Positions 1-9,658 of a DNA stretch of 64,000 bases are shown here, piece after piece. The DNA is from Bacteroidetes bacterium UBA2664 (lineage in GTDB: Bacteria > Bacteroidota > Rhodothermia > Balneolales > Balneolaceae). The translations under genes and the position numbers were made by a program. Location of the stretch: assembly GCA_002359315.1 (NCBI GenBank), contig DEMS01000015.1, positions 62,001-126,000 of the forward strand. The letters are read 5' to 3'. Within the stretch, counting starts at the first letter, position 1. Each line of letters opens with the position of its first letter. Below the pieces are notes generated by a model. The model was not told the DNA's origin. It ran no database searches and was given only the letters and a program-made list of their open reading frames with translations.

Positions 1-2056
1 CTTCAATATTTAGAGTAGTCCCCGATGAAACACTGACAGGAGTGGAATAGGGTGAATTGTCTACTTCCGCTGAACCGTCACCTGAGAAAAAGATAGTTAA
101 GGTGTATGTTACCAGTGTACCTGTAAAATCCTGAGTAGTAACGTTACTGTTTACCGGGCCGGTGACAGACCGATTGGCCGGTGAAAATGTGTACTCAGAA
201 AGAGACGGAGTGATTGTAATATTTTGAGAACCGTCAGCAACACCGGTTAATGTGTAAACTCCGGATGCATTTGTGGTCACCGTCTGAGAATGTCCACCGG
301 TTGCCTGCACACTCACATTTTCGAGTGGATTCGTTCCATCTGTAATGGTACCCGATATTGTAAATGTTTGCGGATCAAAGGTTACATTTGCAGTGCCTAA
401 CACATCCCCGGAATTATTGGTACCCAGATAACCGGTTACTGTGACGGACCCTACTGTAGTTGATGTCAGTGTTGCGGTTGCCTGTCCGCTTCCGTTCGTT
501 GACCAAGGCCCTGAGCTCAGAGTCCCTGTACCTGATGTGATTTCAAAAAATACATCTTCCCCGGCCCCTAATACGGTATTTTCAGAATCCCGAACGGTGA
601 TCGTCAATGTAGACGAATCCACTCCATTTGCTTCAATCCCTGACGTTGGATTCGCTGAAATAGTAGAATTTGTCGCGTCCGGCGGCAACACTTCAGAAGC
701 AGTCGTCAGATTAATGGTATTTGAATTGACACTGGTTCCGCCCGGACCAACAGCCCTCACTCGATAGTAGTAAGTCGTTTCAGCGGATAGTCCCGACACA
801 GAAGTCGATGTCCCGGTTCCAACACTTAAATTTTCATATCCGGATACAAATGTGGAAAAATCTGAACTCGTAGAAACATCCAGCCGGTAATCTGTGACGC
901 CGGATGAAGAAGATGCATTCCAGTTTGCAGTGAAACTCAATGCCCCTACACTGCTGGCTGCCTGAGCAACCGGAGCTATCGGAGCAAATCCAACTGTTGC
1001 TGTTCCGAGGGATGATCCGGTGTTGTTCGTTCCCAAATAACCGGTAACAACCACATTACTGTTGGAGGTTGTAGATGTAAGTGTTGCGGTTGCTTGTCCA
1101 CTGCCATTTGTTGTCCATGGACCGGCACTTAAAGTTCCTGTACCTGATGTAATCTCAAAAAAGAGATCTACATCAGCTCCCATTACTGCATTGTTTCCAT
1201 CTCTGACAGTTATGGTTAATGTGGATGAGTCTGTTCCATTAGGAAGCACATTTGTTGTTGGATTTGCTGCTATAGTTGAATTAGTAGCGTTTGGTGGAGA
1301 CCACGAAAAAATAACCTGTCCATTGCCACCGACTCCTCCAACCCCATTAGTTCCCCGTCCACCACCGGCACCGCCACCGGGTACTCCGCCCGGATTTCCA
1401 TTCCCACCATTGGTAGATGTACCATTCCCACCGGCACCCCCACCTGTAACTGCAGCACCCCCGGTAATGCCCGATCCGTTATTCCCATTTGCTGCGGTTC
1501 CAGCACTTCCGCCACCCCCACCGCCATTACCCGCAACACCACCTGCTCCGGCACCCCCATTAAACGTACCTCCGGTACCTCCTGCTCCACCGGCACCACT
1601 AGCGCCCTGACCTCCACCCGTTGCATTTGCCCCACCGGCTCCACCATTGGCAATTAATGTCGTTGCTGCAAATGAAATCTGTGAATTACCTCCTGAAGCG
1701 GCACTTGTAGCACCACCGGCACCTACAGTTAAGTTGATTACCTGACCGGGCGTCACCGCATATGTCCGCAGTTGATAAGCACCGCCGCCGCCACCGCCAC
1801 CGGATCTTATGTTCTGACCTTGCTGAGTTCCGGAACCACCGGCACCACCGCCACCCCAAACCTGAACCGTAATTTCTTTCACTCCATCCGGAACCGTAAA
1901 TGTGGTTGAACCCGGGCTAGTAAATGCTTGCTGAGACTGACCAAAGACCGGCAACGCCCCTAAAACAAATAGGAGAAGTACCAACACAGCTAATCTAACT
2001 CCAAAGCTTTTTAGCCCTTTGGAAATGATTTTACCTATCTCTGAGAGATTTAGCAA
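1..2056 (-). CDS. Secreted glycine-rich / Ig-like / FN3 surface protein (5' part, runs off left edge)
   Basis: The minus-strand frame stays open from about 2101 to base 1, giving at least 685 residues. From the start I read a signal peptide ending near VFGQ, then a segment reading TFTVPDGVKEITVQVWGGGG that opens a Gly-rich block of about 200 residues (Gly_rich_2-like). Next come an invasin-like Ig domain, an FN3 domain (ending ETTYYYRVRAVGPGG), a second near-copy Ig domain sharing TNGSGQATATLTSTT, a carboxypeptidase-regulatory-like fold (FTISGTITDG), and the start of a bacterial-repeat domain at the edge. No ATG fits, because an in-frame TAA lies at about 2103, so a TTG at 2056 is the best start. 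The role is probably adhesin or cell-surface scaffold; a C-terminal sorting domain would lie outside the window. The proline-rich frames on the plus strand are its mirror image. Confidence 0.8.
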   Translation of the reverse strand, partial: MLNLSEIGKIISKGLKSFGVRLAVLVLLLFVLGALPVFGQSQQAFTSPGSTTFTVPDGVKEITVQVWGGGGAGGSGTQQGQNIRSGGGGGGGAYQLRTYAVTPGQVINLTVGAGGATSAASGGNSQISFAATTLIANGGAGGANATGGGQGASGAGGAGGTGGTFNGGAGAGGVAGNGGGGGGSAGTAANGNNGSGITGGAAVTGGGAGGNGTSTNGGNGNPGGVPGGGAGGGRGTNGVGGVGGNGQVIFSWSPPNATNSTIAANPTTNVLPNGTDSSTLTITVRDGNNAVMGADVDLFFEITSGTGTLSAGPWTTNGSGQATATLTSTTSNSNVVVTGYLGTNNTGSSLGTATVGFAPIAPVAQAASSVGALSFTANWNASSSSGVTDYRLDVSTSSDFSTFVSGYENLSVGTGTSTSVSGLSAETTYYYRVRAVGPGGTSVNSNTINLTTASEVLPPDATNSTISANPTSGIEANGVDSSTLTITVRDSENTVLGAGEDVFFEITSGTGTLSSGPWSTNGSGQATATLTSTTVGSVTVTGYLGTNNSGDVLGTANVTFDPQTFTISGTITDGTNPLENVSVQATGGHSQTVTTNASGVYTLTGVADGSQNITITPSLSEYTFSPANRSVTGPVNSNVTTQDFTGTLVTYTLTIFFSGDGSAEVDNSPYSTPVSVSSGTTLNIE

Positions 2057-2521
2057 AAAGTGTTGATATGTGTTGTTTACCGTCAGAACAGTAATAGTTG
2101 ATTAATATTTAGCCATTTTCATGGACACAATTCTCCAACTTTAAATATACAAAATAGATAGGCAAGTATGCATTAGAATTATCTCACATTATTGATGAGA
2201 ATTTTTTGTGTATAATTCTAATTTTCAAGTAATAAAATGGCGCTATGTATATCCTTTAAATCTAATAATAATAATGATTTAATATAAACATTAAATTGAT
2301 TATAAAATGTATTTTATTCCTGTGGATAACACATGAATAAAAAAAGATTCTATTAATCGAATTTCCAAGGGCGTATTCAATCATTTAAATGCTTTTGAAT
2401 ACCCTATTAAAAGATAAGCATTGCACGTGCCCTCAACCATTAGATTTTTTTCATATAATGGATGTTAATTCTATGAAAAACACACACATTAACACGAATC
2501 TTCAACTGATTCGTTCAGCGT
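2057..2521. other. AT-rich intergenic gap, no gene recognised
   Basis: This 465-base gap separates the surface-protein start from the symporter stop. It is very AT-rich and shows no convincing coding frame, tRNA or strong hairpin. On the minus strand at 2122-2102 there is an ATG with a GGAG-like sequence ten bases upstream, encoding only six codons before TAA. It is in frame with the surface protein and could be a leader or an inactivated original start. The promoter of the surface protein presumably lies here, but no clear promoter boxes are visible. Confidence 0.5.
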
Positions 2522-3901
2522 TTACCGCCCCGATTTTTTCAAATATAGCCAGCCGATTGCAATGATAAATTGATAGGCTATCAGTGCAAAAAGCACCACC
2601 CAAAAACCCTGAGTTAGGTCAGAAAAATAATGGACCGGTGCATTGATTAAAAGCAGCAGCGGAAAGCCAAATACCAGAGCCAGGCCACTTCCATAAACCA
2701 GGTTGTAACTGACAGGAGATTTCATTCCGGAATCAACTATTCGAAGCAGTACAAGGGCAGATTGCAAGGTCCCGGTCATGTTACCAAAAATGGCAGCAAA
2801 ACGCTCAAATACATAGTGGGTAAACGCATCACGTGTCATGAATTGGATGGTAGCCCAGGTGGCAATACCGGCTGCAACAGATATCGATAAAAGGGGTACC
2901 CAGTACTGTGCTACCACCACCAGGCTAATAGCCGCAACCGATGCAACAATCATAAAATCCATGAAAAGATTGGAACAGCGTGTCATGGTTACATCATCAA
3001 TCAAGCGGCTGCTGCCACTCAAATCCATCAATCTGCGAACCAGAAGTGCGATAATCGCCGCAAAAATAAAATGAAACGACCACAGTGTTGTTACTTCGTT
3101 TTCAGCCCCTACATAAACCAAACCAAACTCCATCCCTTTTACGATGATGTATGTCAATACAAACGTCATACCAATCAAACCGATATGAAAAGAAAGAGAT
3201 TCGATGTTCTCCGGAGATGTTGTAATTTTTTCATCACCATTCCCGGCCGGATTTTTTAATATTCCTTTCTTGACATCTTCGGATATTTCACTCCCGCCAT
3301 CTATAAATACAGCTTTGCCTTTTCTGATCCCGTTTCTGACCAATGCAATTCCAATTGTATAAGCAATCAGAAAACCAATCGCCGAAAACGTAAGCCCCAC
3401 AACACCCCCATACTCAAATCCAAAATGTTCCCAATTGGAACCGATGGAATAAGCAATTCCCGGATTCATCCCGAATGCCAAAGGAGGTAAAAAGCCAATT
3501 CCTACAAATAACTCAGGCATAATCGTATAAAATAGAAGAAAGGCGATCAATAGACCGGTAATTGCCTGAACCAGGTATACTGATAAAAAGATCATCGCAA
3601 ATTTTACAGATGAAATTCCGATCTCTGATTTCGGAGCACGAAGTCCCAATGCAATGAAGAGCAGCGCAAGCAGATGATAGACATAGGCTCCCAGCCTGTC
3701 AGTGGTTAAATCTATCCATCCCAATAAATTAGCTCCTATCACAAGCCCAATTACACCGGCGATCAGGTTCGCCGGAATCAAATATTTTTGTAAAATCGGC
3801 ACCTTGCTTCTGAGCCAAGTCCCCAGAATTAAAAGTACCCCCATCCAGGCAAAATCGAGAAAAAATTCCCCGGTAGAAATATTCAATGTCCACGATCCCA
3901 T
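2522..3901 (-). CDS. GltS-like (ESS family) sodium:glutamate symporter
   Basis: A polytopic inner-membrane protein of 459 residues. The N-terminal region (LILGTWLRSKVPILQKYLIP then AGVIGLVIG) and two hydrophobic halves separated by a polar loop (about residues 200-240) match the ESS family of sodium-coupled glutamate carriers. A longer frame begins at 3958, but the ATG at 3901 is preferred because it overlaps the upstream stop as TAATG, a typical translational-coupling arrangement. It is therefore probably co-transcribed with the acyltransferase gene. The substrate is inferred from family only, and other anions or amino acids are possible. Confidence 0.72.
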   Translation of the reverse strand: MGSWTLNISTGEFFLDFAWMGVLLILGTWLRSKVPILQKYLIPANLIAGVIGLVIGANLLGWIDLTTDRLGAYVYHLLALLFIALGLRAPKSEIGISSVKFAMIFLSVYLVQAITGLLIAFLLFYTIMPELFVGIGFLPPLAFGMNPGIAYSIGSNWEHFGFEYGGVVGLTFSAIGFLIAYTIGIALVRNGIRKGKAVFIDGGSEISEDVKKGILKNPAGNGDEKITTSPENIESLSFHIGLIGMTFVLTYIIVKGMEFGLVYVGAENEVTTLWSFHFIFAAIIALLVRRLMDLSGSSRLIDDVTMTRCSNLFMDFMIVASVAAISLVVVAQYWVPLLSISVAAGIATWATIQFMTRDAFTHYVFERFAAIFGNMTGTLQSALVLLRIVDSGMKSPVSYNLVYGSGLALVFGFPLLLLINAPVHYFSDLTQGFWVVLFALIAYQFIIAIGWLYLKKSGR

Positions 3902-5100
3902 TAGAGTGATTTTATAGGTTTTTCTCCTTTTTTTAGGCGATTTATATAGTTCTGCCACTGTAATGCACTCTTTCCTTCAAGAGTAAATTGCAGCATTTTT
4001 TCAGGTGTTGTAACTGAAATTTTATGGTTCTGTTCAATGGATATATACCGGATATCTTCCATCCCCAAGTGTGTTTCTTCAGAACCCATATAAAATGAAA
4101 GCCTTTCATCTGTCAATTCAACAATGGCTTTGTCCATTTTTATAAGCTGATGCTCTTCATCGACCTTGTAGATCTGACTACCGATATGTTGCAATACAAC
4201 TCGCTCCAATGCATCGACCCAGGTCATTGGCATCTGATTGATTTTATCGTAAAAATCCAATATCGAGTGTTCACGGCCATCTCCATCGACCAATCGGGAG
4301 GCTTCATTCATTCGATATCGGAAACTTGCATCCCTGCTGAATACATATTCACCATCCGGTGAAAAAACAGCCCCGCTATTCCCGGTTACAGGGCATCTGT
4401 AAAGCAATCGTTGAATTCCGGCTGCCGGTTTCTTACATGAGCTTGGAAAAGCAGCAACAGGTGGATTATATTCATTAAAATTGATTTGTTCCTTGCAAAA
4501 CTCCGAAAAAGTATCAAAATCATCAAAATCAGATGCGTTAATAGGTTTCATAAACCGTACTTCAGTACTTGCCCTGCGAAGGTGATCCGCCCATCGCGGC
4601 CAGCTTAAATGAGATCCATGAATCTGGACCGGATGAATGGGAATTTTCATCTTCCAAAACAGTTTCAATGTGGTTTCAATCACAGGCTTCGGCCTGCCAT
4701 CCCATCTCCGTCCCCCTTCCGGAAAGATTACGATCATCCGCTTCTGATCTATCATCCGGATTACACTTCGAATAATTCCCGGTTCCGGAACATATTTACT
4801 GGTGGGTACAATCCCGATACTATCCATAAATATTCGAGGAAGAATTTTATGAAACTGATCACGTGTCATCACACCGCCCGTAGGCTCCTGAGTCATCCCG
4901 ACATTGATCATAAACGGATCAAAGTAATTGGAGTGATTTCCATAGATGAAACACGGGCCGGTTATGGGCATGTATTCCGGGTTGGTAATCCTTGGATTAA
5001 AAAGAAATTGTGTCGAGGTAATAATGGTTTTTCGCATGAAAGCGAATGTTTTATCCGAAAACCCTCTGCTATTTTTTTTAAATCTAAACCCTTTTACCAT
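3901..5100 (-). CDS. PlsC-type acyltransferase with an extra C-terminal domain
   Basis: 399 residues. The first half carries the 1-acyl-glycerol-3-phosphate acyltransferase signature: NHSNYFDP at 55-62 gives the HX4D catalytic pair (H56, D61), and FPEGGR at 126-131 is the acyl-acceptor motif. Its reaction would be acyl transfer onto a lysophospholipid or related acceptor at the inner membrane. The second half (about 215-399) is not part of canonical PlsC; it has no membrane segments and I do not recognise it. No clear transmembrane anchor is seen at the N terminus. The stop overlaps the symporter start, so the two are probably one transcript. The true acceptor cannot be told from sequence. 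Confidence 0.78.
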   Translation of the reverse strand: MVKGFRFKKNSRGFSDKTFAFMRKTIITSTQFLFNPRITNPEYMPITGPCFIYGNHSNYFDPFMINVGMTQEPTGGVMTRDQFHKILPRIFMDSIGIVPTSKYVPEPGIIRSVIRMIDQKRMIVIFPEGGRRWDGRPKPVIETTLKLFWKMKIPIHPVQIHGSHLSWPRWADHLRRASTEVRFMKPINASDFDDFDTFSEFCKEQINFNEYNPPVAAFPSSCKKPAAGIQRLLYRCPVTGNSGAVFSPDGEYVFSRDASFRYRMNEASRLVDGDGREHSILDFYDKINQMPMTWVDALERVVLQHIGSQIYKVDEEHQLIKMDKAIVELTDERLSFYMGSEETHLGMEDIRYISIEQNHKISVTTPEKMLQFTLEGKSALQWQNYINRLKKGEKPIKSL

Positions 5101-5171
5101 AAACTGATTAAATAGATTAACCCGCTCCGTTTGCTTTTATACCCGCCACAATGTAGTCAATTAATTTAAGT

Positions 5172-5942
5172 CTACCTGTAACTATAAACATATAGCCTGT
5201 TCTCTTCATCGTTTACCAGATAAACTCTCCCGGCTCTTACATCTACAGCAATTCCCTCAAATTTATTTTTATCCAAATCATACGCCCGCAGTGGGTTGAA
5301 TTCAAAATCCGTTACTAAAATTCTTCTCGACTCATCGCTTAAGACCCAAAATTCCCGGTTTTCATTTTCATCATTTACATAAAAGATCCCGGATAGATCA
5401 TCCATTCGAAATTCCGAACGAAAATTAATTCTTATTCGCCTCACTACTTCAAACTTTTCATCCAATTCAATAAATTCAGCAGGCATTTTTTCATTAACCA
5501 GATAAAAATGTTCGGTTATCGGATCGATGGCCACTCCTTCCAATCCATCATTTACATTTACTATCTGTCCGGGCACTTCGACCCGCTGTTTAACCCTTCC
5601 CTGACTATCCAATTGTACCAGTTGGCGCAAGCTCTCCTCAACAACCCAAATTGTTCCATCATTTGGATTCATTGTTATTCCCTCCATATCGTCCCCCCGA
5701 TAGCCCAGTGCTCCAATAATGCCTCCGTCAAATGCTATCTTATAAATAGTACCGGCGGATTGATCACTAACTGTCCATAAAAAATTTCCGGATGAATCCA
5801 GGGTAAGGCCGGATGGCCCTACAATATTCAATTCATGATCGGATATCAGGGTTAATTTCTCAGCATGTCCATCTATATCTGAATCCGTCTCACAACCCAA
5901 AAAAGGCAGTACCATCAGTAATAGGATTTGATATTTTCTCAT
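5172..5942 (-). CDS. SdiA-regulated-domain lipoprotein, beta-propeller
   Basis: 256 residues, starting with a short lipoprotein signal peptide whose lipobox is LPFLGC (Cys17), so the mature protein should be lipid-anchored. The rest is made of repeated beta-propeller blades with phrases such as EGITMNPNDGTIWVVEE, LEGVAIDPITEHFYLVNE and EGIAVDVRAGRVYLVNDE, typical of the SdiA-regulated (YjiK-like) family. The molecular function of that family is poorly known; a binding or esterase-like role is possible. It lies 36 bases downstream of ftsH on the same strand and may be read through from it. Confidence 0.75.
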   Translation of the reverse strand: MRKYQILLLMVLPFLGCETDSDIDGHAEKLTLISDHELNIVGPSGLTLDSSGNFLWTVSDQSAGTIYKIAFDGGIIGALGYRGDDMEGITMNPNDGTIWVVEESLRQLVQLDSQGRVKQRVEVPGQIVNVNDGLEGVAIDPITEHFYLVNEKMPAEFIELDEKFEVVRRIRINFRSEFRMDDLSGIFYVNDENENREFWVLSDESRRILVTDFEFNPLRAYDLDKNKFEGIAVDVRAGRVYLVNDEENRLYVYSYR

Positions 5943-5978
5943 TGCATATAACGATTGAAACCATTGTTGATCATATAT

Positions 5979-7904
5979 TTACTCATTCTCATTAATATTA
6001 AATTCTTTCAACAGGTTTAATACTTCATCCCCGGGTATCTCCTCTTTTTCGATCAGCCACTCTGCAATGTGATCCAGTACGTCTCGATACTCTTTGATTG
6101 TTTTAAGTGCTAAATCATACGCATCACGGGATATTTTCTGAATCTCCTGATCAATCTCCCGCGCCGTTGCATCACTATGCTCTTTCTGCTTCGACATCTC
6201 TCTACCTAAAAACACTTCATCCTGATTTGAGCCAAATGAAAGATGAGTAAACTTCTCACTCATTCCCCAGTCCATCACCATTTTACGAGCCATCTTTGAA
6301 ACCTGCTGCAGATCATTTTGAGCACCGCTTGTTGATGTGTTAAAAATGAGTTGTTCGGCCGCACGTCCGCCCATTATTACAGCGAGACGGTCCAGCATAT
6401 ACTCCTTATTATAGAGATATTTCTCTTTTTTGGGCAATTGCTGCGTCACACCCATGGCTCTCCCTCTCGGTATGATGGTCACCTTATGAACCGGATCTGC
6501 ATGGGGCAAAACGGCGGCTACCAAAGCATGGCCTGCCTCATGATATGCCAGGATTTTTTTCTCTTCATCATCAATTTTCATCCCCTCTCTTTCAAGTCCC
6601 ATCAACACTTTATCACTAGCTTTCTCCACATCTTTCATCTGAATCCTTTTCCGCTTTTCGCGTCCGGTATAGAGTGCCGCTTCATTCAAGAGATTCTCAA
6701 GATCCGCCCCACTGAATCCGGGCGTTGACCTCGCAATGGTATCCAGATCTATATTTTTGTGCAGTGGTTTATTTTTGGCATGTATCTTCAGAATATCCAC
6801 CCTTGATTCTTGTGATGGGAGGTCGATCGTGATCTGCCTGTCAAATCTGCCGGGCCTGAGCAGCGCTTTATCTAAAATATCCGGCCGGTTCGTTGCCGCA
6901 ATAACAATCACATTTTCACTCGGTTCAAACCCATCCAGTTCGGATAGCAGCTGATTCAAAGTCTGTTCTCGCTCATCGTGCCCGCCTCCCAGGCCGGCTC
7001 CCCTGGATCTCCCAATGGAGTCGATCTCATCAACAAATATTATACTTGGCGACGCCTCTTTTGCTTTTTTAAACATTTCACGTACCCGCTTGGCACCCAC
7101 ACCGACAAACATCTCCATAAAATCAGAACCGGTGATCGTGAAAAAGGGGACCCCGGCTTCGCCGGCTGCAGCCCGTGCCAAAAGGGTTTTCCCGGTTCCG
7201 GGCGGACCCACAAGCAGAAGTCCTTTTGGCAGTTTGGCACCCAGTTCTTGAAAATGTTTAGGGTTTTTCAGAAACTCAATCACCTCCCGAAGTTCTGTTT
7301 TGGCACCTTCCAGCCCGGCCACATCATCAAATTTTGTCTTATTTTTTTCAGGGTCTGTAAGCTTCGCTTTGCTCTGGCCTATACTCATCATACTGCGGCC
7401 CTGAGCCTGCATCCTCTGAAAAAAGATGTAACCAATGATTAATACAAGAAACAGAGGCATTCCAAATACAATGAAATACCACCAATAACTTTCACTTTCC
7501 GCTTCTGCTGATACTTCAACTTCATATTGATCAAGTAGCCCTAACAATTGGTCATCGCCAAAGGATGGAATATAGGTTCGAAATTGATCGTAAGTTGTCG
7601 TATCGTTTTGTGCAGACAGAAGCTGTTGAGACTCTTTTAGTTCACCTGTTATCTCTCCCCCACGGACATGAATCCTTTCCACATTCTCTTGCTGCAAAAG
7701 TGACCGGAATTGACTGTAATCAATTTCCGCCCCCTCATTGAGCACACCCATATTCATAAAATACCAAAGACCCAAAAATCCAAACAGAAACAGATAGATA
7801 TAGCCTATTCGCTTGCCAAATGCAGAGGGCTTTTTTTTATTTTTTCCGGGCACTTTTTTGGGCTTTTTACCAGGTACCGGTTTTTTCTCTTTTTTTTCTG
7901 TCAT
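5979..7904 (-). CDS. ftsH: ATP-dependent zinc metalloprotease FtsH
   Basis: 641 residues, the usual FtsH length. There is a lysine-rich N terminus (1-31), membrane segments at about 34-52 and 142-162 flanking a periplasmic domain, then the AAA+ module. Visible motifs are Walker A GPPGTGKT (233-240), Walker B IIFVDEID (288-295), the second region of homology with TNRPDILDKALLRPGRFDR (338-356), and the zinc site HEAGH (455-459). It degrades membrane and short-lived cytosolic proteins as a hexamer in the inner membrane. The unusually Lys/Pro-rich cytosolic N-terminal extension is the only odd point. It is the first gene of a minus-strand group with the propeller lipoprotein. Confidence 0.97.
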   Translation of the reverse strand: MTEKKEKKPVPGKKPKKVPGKNKKKPSAFGKRIGYIYLFLFGFLGLWYFMNMGVLNEGAEIDYSQFRSLLQQENVERIHVRGGEITGELKESQQLLSAQNDTTTYDQFRTYIPSFGDDQLLGLLDQYEVEVSAEAESESYWWYFIVFGMPLFLVLIIGYIFFQRMQAQGRSMMSIGQSKAKLTDPEKNKTKFDDVAGLEGAKTELREVIEFLKNPKHFQELGAKLPKGLLLVGPPGTGKTLLARAAAGEAGVPFFTITGSDFMEMFVGVGAKRVREMFKKAKEASPSIIFVDEIDSIGRSRGAGLGGGHDEREQTLNQLLSELDGFEPSENVIVIAATNRPDILDKALLRPGRFDRQITIDLPSQESRVDILKIHAKNKPLHKNIDLDTIARSTPGFSGADLENLLNEAALYTGREKRKRIQMKDVEKASDKVLMGLEREGMKIDDEEKKILAYHEAGHALVAAVLPHADPVHKVTIIPRGRAMGVTQQLPKKEKYLYNKEYMLDRLAVIMGGRAAEQLIFNTSTSGAQNDLQQVSKMARKMVMDWGMSEKFTHLSFGSNQDEVFLGREMSKQKEHSDATAREIDQEIQKISRDAYDLALKTIKEYRDVLDHIAEWLIEKEEIPGDEVLNLLKEFNINENE

Positions 7905-8135
7905 AACAGGTTCTAAACTTCTGCGTTCGTTGTCAATTCAGATACAATATAAAGGTAAATTGGAATCCTATTTGAGATTTATCTGTAGTCCTGAACAATC
8001 TCTCCTCAGTCACATCTTATTCATTCGTTTGTAGATTCATCACTAATTGTGCTAAATAATGGTTTTCACTCATCATTTCTTCATTTTAATAGTTTACATT
8101 CCAAAGAGAGCAAATCATACGGTTTTTACTAACAT

Positions 8136-8564
8136 ATGCGAAACCTATATATTTCATTCATTCTACTATGGACTCTATCTTGTTCCGGAAACAATCAACA
8201 GAGGGATCTAACTGAATTCGAATCAGAACACGGAATCGGTCCGATTACAAATGAAATAGAACTGGGAACGTTTGATCCTATCTTGGCTGACCGGGGAGAA
8301 CAGATCTACATGTCTTTATGTGTGATGTGTCATGGACAAAATGATTCAGAAATCGCACCCAGCCTCGAAGGAGTTTTAGACCGGAGAAGCCCTGAATACG
8401 TCATGAATATGATTCTAAATCCAACCGGCATGATAAGATGGCACCCTACACGTACGGATGAAAAAAAATATCTTACTTCCATGCCCTATCAATCACTTAC
8501 CATTGAGGAGGCTCGATCAATCATTGAATTTTTGAGAGTCGTGAGTTCTGATGCTTCTTTATAA
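8136..8564 (+). CDS. c-type cytochrome lipoprotein
   Basis: 142 residues. A short signal peptide ends in a lipobox-like LSC (Cys16), so the protein is probably a periplasm-facing lipoprotein. A single heme-attachment site, CVMCH, sits at 62-66, and a downstream Met in LTSMPYQSL is a likely axial ligand. The layout (ADRGEQIYMSLC, then YVMNMILNPTG) matches small class I cytochromes that feed electrons to terminal oxidases or dehydrogenases. No partner enzyme gene is adjacent; a histidine kinase follows 90 bases later on the same strand. The electron partner cannot be assigned from here. Confidence 0.85.
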   Translation: MRNLYISFILLWTLSCSGNNQQRDLTEFESEHGIGPITNEIELGTFDPILADRGEQIYMSLCVMCHGQNDSEIAPSLEGVLDRRSPEYVMNMILNPTGMIRWHPTRTDEKKYLTSMPYQSLTIEEARSIIEFLRVVSSDASL

Positions 8565-8654
8565 AAATTAATATCATATGTAAATATTTTTCAACTCTGC
8601 TTTCGAACTTCAATGATTTATTAATAGCATATCTTAAATAGTCAGATAACAACT

Positions 8655-9566
8655 ATGAAAATTACCTCAAAGGATAATCCATCAATACAGATTCTCAAAC
8701 AAGATGAGATAAATGCCATTGAAATGCACTCATTTCTGAATTTGATTAATGTTGTCTCTCTACAGCTGGAATTACTTAAAGATATTACTGAGCGAGCCGA
8801 TTTATTTGATCCTATACTTAAAAAAACAGAAGATCTAATTATCGGAATTCGCAATAAGGATAAGAAGGTTTTTTTCCCTCAATCGATTAGAGTTTTTCAA
8901 GACACTGTCTTAGCCTTTTTTGATCAACTTGAATCAGAGCTGTCTGATGCAAAGAAAGTTGCTGAAATCCGAGAAACGAGGCAGATATTTCTTGATGTTT
9001 TTATTGTTATGTCAATTAGATCTAAAGAACTTCTTGATTCAATAACTAATCCCGGAGAATGGAAAACATATACGATTAATCAATTTAGAAAGGATTTTGA
9101 TGAATTTTTCCATGCCGTTGAAAAGAATAGCAAGGGGAGATACCGAATTGTTCAAAACATTGCCAAACAAGAATCCAATGACTACCTGGTCAATTTTGAT
9201 GTCGATAGTGATCTTGATGATCAAATCAAAATGCCACTGTTATTTAAAGATGTGATCCGAGATTTAATTGCGAATGCAAGAAAATACACCTCTCCCGGTG
9301 GACAACTTCATATCGGTATTTATCAAAAGAAAAATTTATTACGGTTCATCGTTGAAGATAATGGTATCGGTATCCCGGCCGAAGAATTGCATCATGTTTT
9401 CGACTACGGATATCGCGCCAAAAATGTTCAGAATAAACCAACAATGGGAGGTGGTTTTGGCTTGACAAAAGCACTCTACATCGTTGGTAAATTAAACGGT
9501 GATATATGGATCGATTCTGAGGAGGGTGTCGGGACAAAAATTAAGATTGAAATTCCGGTACCTTAA
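8655..9566 (+). CDS. Soluble sensor histidine kinase with atypical H-box
   Basis: 303 residues without a signal peptide or membrane segment, so it is cytosolic. The C-terminal 110 residues are a clear HATPase_c domain: N-box DLIANARKYTSPGG, G1-box VEDNGIGIPAEE, and G2-like GGGFGLTKALYIVGKLNG. A short His-containing helix near the N terminus (MHSFLNLINVV, His25) may be the phospho-acceptor, but it deviates from the standard HE-LRTPL pattern. The middle (about 60-190) is helical and unrecognised. No response regulator is adjacent, so it is an orphan in this window. Confidence 0.78.
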   Translation: MKITSKDNPSIQILKQDEINAIEMHSFLNLINVVSLQLELLKDITERADLFDPILKKTEDLIIGIRNKDKKVFFPQSIRVFQDTVLAFFDQLESELSDAKKVAEIRETRQIFLDVFIVMSIRSKELLDSITNPGEWKTYTINQFRKDFDEFFHAVEKNSKGRYRIVQNIAKQESNDYLVNFDVDSDLDDQIKMPLLFKDVIRDLIANARKYTSPGGQLHIGIYQKKNLLRFIVEDNGIGIPAEELHHVFDYGYRAKNVQNKPTMGGGFGLTKALYIVGKLNGDIWIDSEEGVGTKIKIEIPVP

Positions 9567-9658
9567 TAGCATTGACCCATGGTTTTATATGTGAAAACCT
9601 TTTATTATCCTTTAATGGCATGTCTTACAATGATTAGCCGAAACCAAACATCATCCTT

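Noticed and set aside
441..1610. Proline- and valine-rich open frames on the plus strand
   Set aside because: They are the mirror of the repetitive minus-strand surface protein, whose translation gives a signal peptide and Ig/FN3 domains; the plus frames show no recognisable domain.
3901..3958. Longer N terminus for the GltS-like symporter
   Set aside because: The extra 19 basic residues lie inside the acyltransferase gene end, and the TAATG overlap gives a better start.
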